NCBI GenBank assembly: GCA_002506595.1
Contig: DAXV01000022.1
Span: 12,014 to 34,943 of the forward strand
Direction of reading: 5' to 3'
From: Acidilobaceae archaeon UBA158
GTDB taxonomy: Archaea > Thermoproteota > Thermoprotei_A > Sulfolobales > Acidilobaceae
Length of the DNA: 22,930 bases
Position 1 is the first letter of the stretch; the number at the start of each line of letters is the position of its first letter. Positions 15,901-22,930 of this stretch are shown one piece after another. The position numbers and the translations under genes are program-made. The notes under the pieces are model-generated. The model searched no databases. It was not told the origin of the DNA and saw only the letters and a list, made by a program, of their open reading frames with translations.

Positions 15901-17053
15901 CCTTAAACTTTTCAGTCCAACTCTCATAAAGCTTTAGCATTTCTTTATTAACGCTAGGCCTCCTTTGTTTTATTGCTTCAATAAAATCATTAATGTTTAC
16001 TGGTCTAACTGTTTCGCTTTTTCCATCAGATTCAAAATATTCTCTCACAACTATCATATATGCATCTTGGACGACATCTTTTATATCACTGCCTGAATAT
16101 CCTTCTAACATCTCAGATAGCTTATCAAAGCTTACGCTGTCATCTAATTTTATCTTTGATGTTAGCATGGAAAGCAGTTTTAATCTTGCCTCTTTATTTG
16201 GTAATGGAACATATATTCTCTTTTGGAACCTTCTTATGAAAGGTTCATCAAGAGCCCAAGGTTTATTTGTTGCACCTATTACATAAACATGTAATGTTTG
16301 TGATTTATCTTGCAGGCCGTCCATTTCTTTTAAAAACTGATTCCTTACCCTTACTTCTCCTCCAACTTCATTAGTATGTACTCCTAATAATGCATCTAAT
16401 TCATCTATAAACACAATAACAGGTACGCCATTTTTTGATTTATTCCTTGCATAATCAAATACCTTTTTTACATTCTTTTCTCCTTCGCCCAGCCATTTGC
16501 TCATTATATTAGCTGCATCTAAATATATGAATTCTCCATTAATTTCGTTTGCAACCGCTGCAGCTAGCATTGTTTTTCCAGTTCCTGGAGGACCATAAAG
16601 AAGTATTCCTCTTGGCCATCCTAATGGGAATAAATCAGGCCTTTTTATTGGATATATAATTGCTTCCTTTATTGCTCTTTTAGCCTCATCCAAACCTGCT
16701 ATGTCATCAAATGTTATACTTGGTTTTTCTTTTAAAACGAAATCAGGTAAGCTATCATTTATATCTCCTTTGATTTCCACCCTTACCTCATCAGAAACAG
16801 TTTCCCCAATAGGTTGGATAGCCTTATTTTCTAAATATTTTAACCTTAAATTCAACTCATTTATAGTCTTTCTATAAATTTTTGACATAGGATGCTCAGG
16901 ATAATTTCTAACGATTTCCTCAAGAGCTTCTATAGCTCTTTTATATTTGTCTATAGCTGTTTCGTAATCTTTATTTCTCTCAGCATCTAGCGCTTCATGC
17001 ATTTTTCTTCTTGCTGTTTGTTCCAAGATTGCAACTGGGTTTGTTTCTGACAT
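15893..17053 (-). CDS. cdvC: CdvC, Vps4-like AAA ATPase of the ESCRT-III division machinery
   Basis: Disassembles ESCRT-III (CdvB-type) polymers during crenarchaeal cytokinesis. The N-terminal MIT domain (about 1-80) is a three-helix bundle with RKMHEALDAERNKDYETAID. The AAA domain follows: Walker A GPPGTGKT (154-161), pore loop KWLGEGEK (186-193), Walker B VFIDELD (214-220), sensor-1 Asn263 in GATNKP, and arginine fingers at Arg274-275 in FIRRFQKR. A C-terminal helix completes the Vps4 layout; 386 residues is normal. The start ATG 17053 is supported by GAGGT six bases upstream. It lies 56 bp behind cdvB on the same strand, and TTTAAATA in that gap could be a second promoter. Confidence 0.95.
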   Translation of the reverse strand: MSETNPVAILEQTARRKMHEALDAERNKDYETAIDKYKRAIEALEEIVRNYPEHPMSKIYRKTINELNLRLKYLENKAIQPIGETVSDEVRVEIKGDINDSLPDFVLKEKPSITFDDIAGLDEAKRAIKEAIIYPIKRPDLFPLGWPRGILLYGPPGTGKTMLAAAVANEINGEFIYLDAANIMSKWLGEGEKNVKKVFDYARNKSKNGVPVIVFIDELDALLGVHTNEVGGEVRVRNQFLKEMDGLQDKSQTLHVYVIGATNKPWALDEPFIRRFQKRIYVPLPNKEARLKLLSMLTSKIKLDDSVSFDKLSEMLEGYSGSDIKDVVQDAYMIVVREYFESDGKSETVRPVNINDFIEAIKQRRPSVNKEMLKLYESWTEKFKAI

Positions 17054-17109
17054 AGTCTAACCTCTTTTTGTTATTTAAATAAAATAAGTATAAAGGGTGA
17101 AAGGCTATT

Positions 17110-17889
17110 CTAAGTTGATTGGTTAGGAAGATCTACTTTAATTACTCCCCTTGCCTCTAATCTATATAATGTTTCTCTAATTACATTTAAAGGTATACCT
17201 AAATCCTCTGATGCTTTTCTTAAGCTTAATACACCATTTTTATCCTTTATATATTCAAACACCTTTCTTTCTATTATTTCTGGATCAAATGTTTCTGGAA
17301 CCTTTGGTGAAAGTTGTTCTGCTTCTTTTTGGGCCTTTGCTATAGCATTTGTTATTAATTCGCTTGCCTCTGGAACTAATTCAGATATGCTTCTTCCTTG
17401 AGGTATTGAATTTGTTATGAGTCCAGTCTTTCTTATTACATTTTCAGTTTCTTCTAATACATTGCTCAATGAAGTAACTGCTTCAGGCGCGAAGCCTGTT
17501 AAGTATTCATCCATGGCACTCATGGCATATCTTAATGGTGTTAATACTTTAACTATGGACTCTAAGCTTCTCGTATCTTGTATTCTTCTTATAGTCAACT
17601 CTATCATGTTACCATAAGCCAATACAGCCTTCAATACTCTCTTTTTTAAAACTATTTCAGCTGCGCTCATTTCCATGTCTTCTGTATTGTTTAATTTCTT
17701 TGAGCTAATCATTTTTTCATAATAGTTTTGTATTTCGTTTATAATTGTTGTCTTTATTCTATCTAATTCCATTTTAACTAAGCCTAATTGGGCAAGTATT
17801 TCATCATAATTGATGCTTTCTTCTTGAGATAGACCAGTCTCTTTGTATTGACCTCTTGCAAAGAATTTTTTAACTACATCTCCTATCAT
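17110..17889 (-). CDS. cdvB: CdvB, ESCRT-III-like division protein
   Basis: Forms the division ring that CdvC remodels. Residues about 25-185 form the helical ESCRT-III core, with a basic helix and the conserved ERRIQ-like region here as ELTIRRIQDTRSLES (97-111). A proline-rich linker, EQLSPKVPETFDP (191-203), matches the MIM2 motif that binds the CdvC MIT domain. The C-terminal residues (about 205-254) form a winged-helix domain with NGVLSLRKASEDLGIPLNVI, the part of canonical CdvB that docks on CdvA. It is the full-length CdvB and not one of the short CdvB1-3 paralogs. ATG 17889 has GAGGGAT upstream (17901-17895). The expected neighbour cdvA is absent; an aldo/keto reductase occupies the upstream position. 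Confidence 0.94.
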   Translation of the reverse strand: MIGDVVKKFFARGQYKETGLSQEESINYDEILAQLGLVKMELDRIKTTIINEIQNYYEKMISSKKLNNTEDMEMSAAEIVLKKRVLKAVLAYGNMIELTIRRIQDTRSLESIVKVLTPLRYAMSAMDEYLTGFAPEAVTSLSNVLEETENVIRKTGLITNSIPQGRSISELVPEASELITNAIAKAQKEAEQLSPKVPETFDPEIIERKVFEYIKDKNGVLSLRKASEDLGIPLNVIRETLYRLEARGVIKVDLPNQST

Positions 17890-17943
17890 TTTTTATCCCT
17901 CAACTCTATATTACAAATATGATTTTAGAGAACTTTAGCAGTC

Positions 17944-17964
17944 TTGCCTGGTAACACCGGATTA
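17944..17964 (-). promoter_or_regulatory. GC-rich imperfect palindrome upstream of cdvB
   Basis: CTGGT (17948-17952) and ACCGG (17956-17960) are inverted copies around AAC with one mismatch. This is the only GC-rich island in the 97-bp gap. It lies about 60-70 bp before cdvB and 27 bp after the aldo/keto reductase stop. No T tract follows it in the reading direction, so it is unlikely to be a terminator. An operator for cell-cycle control is possible but unproven. Confidence 0.3.
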
Positions 17965-17986
17965 ATACTTGAAAATAAATAAAAAA

Positions 17987-18976
17987 TTAAGCTCCACCTG
18001 CTATTTTTATGCCAAGGTATTGCAATCCACAAGGGATATATCTTATAGAATTTAAATTGCTATATTTACTTCCCCACATATTAACATATTTATTTGAAGC
18101 GCTATTAAGCAACGACAAATCATCTTTATCTAATTCAATTTCAGATGAGCCTGCATATTCTATTACTCTGTTTTTATTTCTTGTCCCTGGTATAGGCAAA
18201 GCATTATTACTTATTATCCATTTTAGAGTTATTTGAGACCATGTATAGCTCTTTTTTTGTGAAATTTTATTTAATGCAGATATCAATTCATTATCGTTTT
18301 TAATTATGTTAAACTTTTTATCGGATTTTTGGGCTAAAGAACTAGGATTTAAAGCTCCTGCTAATGCTCCTTTTGCTAAAGGGCTATATGCAATTATTTC
18401 AACACTTTCTTTCTTTGCTACTGGAAATATATCAATTTCAGGTACCCTATAAGCAAGATTATATTCTATTTGGTTTGATACTATTTCATGTTTTGATGTA
18501 CAACTCAAAGCCTCATTTAATAATTTTCCTGAAAAATTGGAAACACCTATAAAATCCACATATCCTTTATCAATCATTCTTTCTAACCCTCTTATAGTTG
18601 AACATAATGGTATCCATATTGGAGGGGGCCAATGAAGTTGCAATAGGTTTGGTTTAAATCCTAAATTTTTGATTGATCTTTTAATGCCTTTTTCTATAAA
18701 ATATTCAAAGGGTCTAAATCCGCCAACTTTTGTTGCAATAAAAGTTGAATCTATAGCATTAAATTCTTTTATTGCATTTCCTAATGATCTTTCGCTTTTT
18801 CCATTACCATATACTTCAGCAGTATCAAAAAAATTGATCCCAGAATCTAATGCCTGCTTGACTATTTCTTTAGCTTTATTTACATCCCCTTTCCATGACG
18901 TAGAACCTATTTGCCAAAAACCTAAACCTACTTCGCTAATCTTTATTTTTGTTTTTCCAAAGACTCTGTATTTCAT
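17987..18976 (-). CDS. Aldo/keto reductase
   Basis: An NAD(P)H-dependent TIM-barrel oxidoreductase. The catalytic tetrad is present: Asp51 and Tyr56 in FFDTAEVYGNGKSE, Lys83 in FIATKVGG and His115 in LLQLHWPP. The cofactor-binding region near the C-terminus includes ALPIPGTRNKNRVIE. A length of 329 is normal, and it resembles the general aldo/keto reductase 11-13 type group with unknown physiological carbonyl substrate. The start ATG 18976 is fixed by GGAGAG just upstream. It precedes cdvB on the same strand with a 97-bp gap, so read-through into cdvB is possible, although cdvB seems to have its own ribosome-binding site and promoter space. Confidence 0.92.
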   Translation of the reverse strand: MKYRVFGKTKIKISEVGLGFWQIGSTSWKGDVNKAKEIVKQALDSGINFFDTAEVYGNGKSERSLGNAIKEFNAIDSTFIATKVGGFRPFEYFIEKGIKRSIKNLGFKPNLLQLHWPPPIWIPLCSTIRGLERMIDKGYVDFIGVSNFSGKLLNEALSCTSKHEIVSNQIEYNLAYRVPEIDIFPVAKKESVEIIAYSPLAKGALAGALNPSSLAQKSDKKFNIIKNDNELISALNKISQKKSYTWSQITLKWIISNNALPIPGTRNKNRVIEYAGSSEIELDKDDLSLLNSASNKYVNMWGSKYSNLNSIRYIPCGLQYLGIKIAGGA

Positions 18977-19082
18977 TTTTCTCTCCTACTTTTTTAGCTA
19001 AAGATTTTATAAAAAACTTTGTATTGATCTGTTAAATTAAAGCTTAAAATTTTTATTTATGGCAAAATTATTGGGAGGGATT

Positions 19083-19976
19083 TTGGAAGATATAATAATT
19101 AAAAAAATAAAAGATGCAAAAGATTTAGAAAATGTTATAGAAATTGAAAAGTCTGCCTGGGGAATGCCTGATTATAGAGAGGCAACGCCTGTACATATAT
19201 TAAAGGCCCTTGCAGAAAATGGAGGTATCATTTTAGGAGCATTTGATAAGGGAAATATGATAGGTTTTAATATGGGCTGGGTTGTTGGATGTAATGAAAA
19301 ACAATATTTTTATAGCCATATGACAGGTGTATTAAATGAATATAAATATAAAAATATTGGATATAAGCTAAAAATAAAGCAAAGGGAAGAGGTATTAAAT
19401 ATAGGCATTAATCTTATTAAATGGACTTTCGATCCTTTGCAATCATTAAATTTGAATTTCAATTTGGAAAAATTGGGTGCTATAGGAAGGATTTATAAGG
19501 AAAATTATTATGGTAACATAAAGGATTCAATAAATGAGGGGTTGGAAACTGATAGGTTTGAGGCTGAATGGTATATAACAAGTAAATATGTTTCTAATAA
19601 ATTAGAAGGTAAGATTAAAACACCATCATTTGATGAATTAATTGAAAAGGGGGCTTATTTGGCTATAAATAATGAAACAAGGGAAGTAAAAGGAAAAGAC
19701 GGAGAAAAATTTAATGTGGAAACACCAATAAAGAAAGAATTTAAATTAAATAGTAAGATAATCTTAATTTCCATACCAAAAGAAATATCATTTATAAAGG
19801 AAATAAATAAGGAAATTGCACAAATGTGGAGATTATATACAAGAGAAGCCTATAAGTTTTATTTAAGTAATGGATATATAGCAATAGGCTATACTAAAAA
19901 TAAAAATAAAGGATATGTTGTATTAATTAAAACTACTTTAAACAATTTATTGGAGGGAGATAATTTGTGGAGTTAA
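19083..19976 (+). CDS. GNAT-family acyltransferase (COG3375 type), putative amino acid N-succinyltransferase
   Basis: A GNAT acyltransferase of the COG3375 group. The N-terminal half carries the CoA-binding fold: IIIKKIKDAKDLENVIEIEK, then GGIILGAFDKGNMIGFNMGWV, YFYSHMTGVLNEYKYKNIGY (the acetyl-CoA loop region) and IKWTFDPLQSLNLNFNLEKLG. In Geobacillus a relative located beside N-succinylamino acid racemase succinylates D-amino acids, which fits this context. TTG 19083 is preferred because GGGAGGG (19073-19079) sits directly before it and yields a standard GNAT start. ATG 19059 (eight codons earlier, possibly leaderless) is the alternative. The last 10 bases overlap the racemase gene. The acyl donor and acceptor are inferred from the neighbour. 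Confidence 0.82.
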   Translation: MEDIIIKKIKDAKDLENVIEIEKSAWGMPDYREATPVHILKALAENGGIILGAFDKGNMIGFNMGWVVGCNEKQYFYSHMTGVLNEYKYKNIGYKLKIKQREEVLNIGINLIKWTFDPLQSLNLNFNLEKLGAIGRIYKENYYGNIKDSINEGLETDRFEAEWYITSKYVSNKLEGKIKTPSFDELIEKGAYLAINNETREVKGKDGEKFNVETPIKKEFKLNSKIILISIPKEISFIKEINKEIAQMWRLYTREAYKFYLSNGYIAIGYTKNKNKGYVVLIKTTLNNLLEGDNLWS

Positions 19977-21100
19977 GAAAAATAGATATTTTTGAATTGT
20001 GGGTTAAATTAAAGGAAGATTTTGAAACAAGCTTTGGAAAAACAATTGAAAGACCAGCATTATTAATCAGATTAGAAGAAAAAGGAGGAGAATCTGGTTG
20101 GGCTGAATCCGTTGCTGGAGAAGGACCTTGGTATAGCTATGAGACATGGGAAACTGCTTGGCATATATTAAATGATTTTATTATACCAAAGGTTATGGAA
20201 GAAAAAGAAATTGATATAGAAAAATTTAATGAAATGGTTTCCAATATTAGAGGCCATAATATGGCAAAGGCAGGTTTTGAAATGGCATTATGGGATTTAA
20301 AAGCTAAAATAGAAGGGAAGCCTTTATGGAAATTGTTGAACGGAGTAAATAGAAATATTTCTAGCGGGGTAAGTATAGGAATACAAAAAACAACAGATGA
20401 ATTGGTTAAAAAGGTATCATATTTTTTAGAAAAAGGATATAAAAGAATTAAGATAAAGATAAAGCCAGGTTATGATATAGAGCCAGTTATTAGATTAAGA
20501 AAAGAATTTGGAGAAGACTTGCCTTTACAAGTAGATGCAAATTCAGCATATAAATTGAGCGATATCGAGATATTTAAGAAAATAGATAAATACAATTTGC
20601 TAATGATAGAACAGCCATTGCATTGGAAGGACTTAGTTGATCATGCAGAATTGGCAAGGCATATAAAAACACCTATATGCTTAGATGAAAGCATAGAAGA
20701 TGTAAACGATGCAAGGAAAGCATATCAATTAAATTCAGCAATGATAATAAATATAAAACCTGGAAGGGTTGGAGGGTTTAATGAGGTATTAAAAATTCAT
20801 GATTTCTGGTATAAAACAGCAAATAGACCTGTTTGGATAGGAGGAATGCTTGAAACAGGTATTGGAAGGGGTCATCTTGTTTCAGCTGCAACATTGCCTG
20901 GAGTAAAATATCCCAATGATATAAGTGCATCAGATAAATACTATGAAAAAGATATTGTAGAACCTCCTTGGACGCTTAATAAAGATGGTACAATTACTGC
21001 GCCAGAAAAGCCTGGAATTGGAGTAGAAGTATTAGAAGATTATATAATAAAAAATTCTAGAAGAACTAAAAGCTATAATTTAAGCAATCCTAGTAAATAA
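19967..21100 (+). CDS. N-succinylamino acid racemase/o-succinylbenzoate synthase-type enolase-superfamily enzyme
   Basis: A muconate-lactonizing-subgroup enolase-superfamily enzyme of the OSBS/NSAR family. The residues are complete: general base in KIKIKPG (Lys164 with Lys162), metal ligands Asp190 (QVDANSAY), Glu215 (MIEQPL) and Asp240 (CLDES), and the second base Lys264 in NIKPGRVGG. The mobile N-terminal loop has FETSFG. Because a COG3375 GNAT gene overlaps it by 10 bases and no menaquinone genes are visible, racemisation of N-succinylamino acids is more likely than MenC activity, though both often coexist. The start is GTG 19967, with GGAGG ten bases upstream. The C-terminal tail (SRRTKSYNLSNPSK) is encoded in the 28-base overlap with the convergent permease. 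Confidence 0.9.
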   Translation: MELRKIDIFELWVKLKEDFETSFGKTIERPALLIRLEEKGGESGWAESVAGEGPWYSYETWETAWHILNDFIIPKVMEEKEIDIEKFNEMVSNIRGHNMAKAGFEMALWDLKAKIEGKPLWKLLNGVNRNISSGVSIGIQKTTDELVKKVSYFLEKGYKRIKIKIKPGYDIEPVIRLRKEFGEDLPLQVDANSAYKLSDIEIFKKIDKYNLLMIEQPLHWKDLVDHAELARHIKTPICLDESIEDVNDARKAYQLNSAMIINIKPGRVGGFNEVLKIHDFWYKTANRPVWIGGMLETGIGRGHLVSAATLPGVKYPNDISASDKYYEKDIVEPPWTLNKDGTITAPEKPGIGVEVLEDYIIKNSRRTKSYNLSNPSK

Positions 21101-22758
21101 AACGTTACGAAAAACTTTATTACAATTATTAATATTCCAGCTAATAAGAAGTCTTTATTTTTATAGCCTGCTGTACCATATGCTATAAGATTAGCTTGAT
21201 GAGCAAATGGAGTCAAAAACGGAGATGAAGCCCCCATAGCTAGAACTGTAACAGCTATTAATGGATTGGGAAATGATAATGCTATTGGCGCAAGTATTAT
21301 AGCAGCTGTTACATAACCAACCGTATTGCTAAGAATTATTGCTAATAAAAACAAGATTAGAAGAGAACTATGAATTAATCCTCCTACTATAGATGAAATA
21401 CCACTATTTATAATAACTTCTCCTAAAGATAAATAAGAGCCAATAAATACTATTAAGGGCCATTCGACATATTCATACATTTTCCTTACCGTAGAAAATC
21501 CACTAAATGTAGAAATCAGTGCACCTATAAGAAATGATAAGGCTAAATTAAAATTAAAGAAGCTAAGAATTATTGCAATGCTTAAACCTGTTATTGAAAA
21601 TATGGCTTTTCTTTTATCAAAAGCCTTTAATCCCTGGCCATGAATAGGTAATAGATCATAATATTCAGCAAGTTTTGCAACGTTTGATTCCTCTCCTTGA
21701 ATTAATAAAATATCACCTGGTCTCAATATATAATCATTAATTCTTGTTATGTAATTGGCTGATGCAACTCCTATTACATAGGAATTATATGATTCCAGAT
21801 CTAATTCCTTTATTTTCCTGCCTTTTAATTTTGATGATCCTGTTACCAGTAATTCAAAGAACATTTCTTTTTCTTCTTTTTCCTTTTCAGAAATTTTTAA
21901 TCCTTTAGATGATAAAATTAAAGGAAGTTGGGCTGGAGTTATCCTTAATAATAAAATATCCCCTTCCTTTAACTTTCTAACTGGGCCAATGAATTTCCAT
22001 GGAGAAATAACTCTCAAAACTTTTACGCCAAGGGACTTTTCCACATCTTTAGGACTCTTTCCTATAAAATCGCTATTGCCTGTTATTTGCGCCTCTATTA
22101 CATAACTCTGAACTGTTATTTCCTTTAATGAGGAAACTTCTTTAATTTTTCTTCCTAGAAAATGTGTTATAACAAATACAAGTATAATTATGCTTATAAA
22201 TGATGCAATTAGATTTATTTTTGCAAATTCAAACAAATTTAGATTATAACCAAATTTATTAAACCAAGCATTTGCTAATATAACATTTGATGATGTTCCA
22301 ATTAAGGTAGTCGGACCTCCTAAAATTGCGGCATATGCTAGAGGTAACAAATATCTTGAAACGGGTTTCTTAAGCCTTAATGAAACTGAATAAATAAGTG
22401 GAATAAAGGCTAAGACTAATGCTACATCACTTACAAATCCAGATGCTATAACAGTTAAAGATAAAAGCAATAATAATAAAACTTTTTCGTATTTAATCTT
22501 TGATGTTATATAATTACCCATAACTTCTAATAAACCAGAATCAGCTAATGTGCCTGCTATGATCATTAATGAAATAAGCATGATAACAGTTATAGAACTG
22601 AAATTTTGTAGCGCTTCTTGAGGTGTTAAATAACCAGCTATAATTAAAACTATCATTGTTGCAATTCCTATAATATCATGTCTTAATCTCCTTGATAATA
22701 ATAATGATAATGAAACTATTATTATTGCAATTAAGCCATATTGGTATATGCTAAGCAT
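21073..22758 (-). CDS. SLC13-type permease with two central RCK_C (TrkA-C) domains
   Basis: An ion-transporter-superfamily permease of the CitT/SLC13 (COG0471) kind, which usually carries dicarboxylates, sulfate or related anions. N-terminal helices run to about residue 200 and include the substrate/sodium motif GGPTTLIGTSSNVI (147-160). Two regulatory RCK_C domains occupy about 218-290 and 300-372 (RKLKEGDILLLR and YILRPGDILLIQG are typical). A second membrane half contains ASSPFLTPFAHQANLIAYG, the repeat of the hairpin motif. The length of 561 is typical for this layout, and the RCK_C domains probably bind a regulatory ligand. ATG 22758 has GTGTGA just before it and TATTTATATTTA at a promoter distance. 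The substrate is unknown. Confidence 0.88.
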   Translation of the reverse strand: MLSIYQYGLIAIIIVSLSLLLSRRLRHDIIGIATMIVLIIAGYLTPQEALQNFSSITVIMLISLMIIAGTLADSGLLEVMGNYITSKIKYEKVLLLLLLSLTVIASGFVSDVALVLAFIPLIYSVSLRLKKPVSRYLLPLAYAAILGGPTTLIGTSSNVILANAWFNKFGYNLNLFEFAKINLIASFISIIILVFVITHFLGRKIKEVSSLKEITVQSYVIEAQITGNSDFIGKSPKDVEKSLGVKVLRVISPWKFIGPVRKLKEGDILLLRITPAQLPLILSSKGLKISEKEKEEKEMFFELLVTGSSKLKGRKIKELDLESYNSYVIGVASANYITRINDYILRPGDILLIQGEESNVAKLAEYYDLLPIHGQGLKAFDKRKAIFSITGLSIAIILSFFNFNLALSFLIGALISTFSGFSTVRKMYEYVEWPLIVFIGSYLSLGEVIINSGISSIVGGLIHSSLLILFLLAIILSNTVGYVTAAIILAPIALSFPNPLIAVTVLAMGASSPFLTPFAHQANLIAYGTAGYKNKDFLLAGILIIVIKFFVTFYLLGLLKL

Positions 22759-22930
22759 TCTTCACACAAATAAATATAAATACAAATTTGATATTAAAAT
22801 TTAGATGCATATCTTATAATCTTTAAGCAGAAGATTTATGAATAATGCTTAAAATAGATGTTATAGATAAATTTATATAATTTTAAAATCAATTTTATTA
22901 ATTAATATAGAAAATAATTAATAATTTAAT
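22759..22930. other. AT-rich upstream region of the SLC13 gene, no gene seen
   Basis: The part next to the permease holds its likely promoter. Further out TTTAAGC (22822-22828) and GCTTAAA (22847-22853) are inverted copies 18 bases apart. No coding sequence of credible length reaches the right edge on either strand. Confidence 0.5.

Noticed and set aside
18009..19001. Three plus-strand frames (18009-18236, 18364-18552, 18669-19001)
   Set aside because: All are antisense to the aldo/keto reductase, whose tetrad is intact.
22822..22853. Inverted repeat TTTAAGC/GCTTAAA as a terminator or small RNA
   Set aside because: The loop is 18 bases, the arms are A/T-dominated, and no T tract or box motif accompanies it.

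Overview
The window looks like chromosomal DNA of a thermophilic crenarchaeon (Thermoproteota). The support is: an adjacent cdvB-cdvC (ESCRT-III/Vps4) division pair; an Alg13/14-like (Agl24-type) glycosyltransferase; a geranylgeranyl-reductase-type flavoenzyme; a C/D box sRNA; GC-rich tRNAs without encoded CCA inside very AT-rich DNA; and starts that mix GGTGA/GGAGG ribosome-binding sites with TATA boxes about 25 bp from apparently leaderless starts. A low-GC Acidilobales relative such as Caldisphaera is my best guess, but this is inference. I see no insertion sequence, integrase, CRISPR array or rRNA.

Layout. 1-390: the 5' part of a stand-alone Lrp/AsnC ligand-binding (RAM) protein running off the left edge, then a tRNA with anticodon CAU (probably tRNA-Ile2). 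390-4202: a geranylgeranyl-reductase-family flavoprotein, diverging from a small unknown protein that overlaps an MrfA/Hrq1-like (DUF1998) helicase. 4199-7518: a phosphate-permease-like MFS transporter diverging from cytidine deaminase, then a lipoamide-dehydrogenase-like disulfide reductase. 7519-7885: a 367-bp AT-rich gap that holds a convincing C/D box sRNA on the minus strand. 7886-11683: PRPP synthetase facing an HTH-phosphoribosyltransferase, an Agl24-like glycosyltransferase and an NSUN6-like RNA m5C methyltransferase. The last three are head-to-tail with short gaps and could be one operon. 11793-14965: a DsrE-like protein, then a two-gene unit of a 14-TM drug-exporter-type MFS protein and an exported, sequon-rich, membrane-anchored protein. 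15089-15900: tRNA-Ala(CGC) and a TenA-type thiaminase II with a perfect inverted repeat over its TATA box. 15893-18976: cdvC, cdvB and an aldo/keto reductase; cdvA is not here. 19083-22758: a GNAT protein and an N-succinylamino acid racemase/OSBS-type enolase-superfamily enzyme in one overlapping unit, then an SLC13-type permease with two RCK_C domains.

How the genes work together. Three linkages look functional. CdvB carries a MIM2-like motif that fits the MIT domain of CdvC. The GNAT and racemase genes match a known bacterial pairing for turning D-amino acids into L-amino acids through N-succinyl intermediates. PRPP synthetase and a PRPP-binding HTH protein meet tail to tail. Gene packing is tight: five of the six tail-to-tail gene pairs overlap, and the sixth is 5 bp apart. 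The least expected items are the C/D sRNA, the cdvBC locus without cdvA, the exporter paired with an exported beta-rich protein, and the operator-like repeats at the tenA and MFS/cytidine deaminase promoters.
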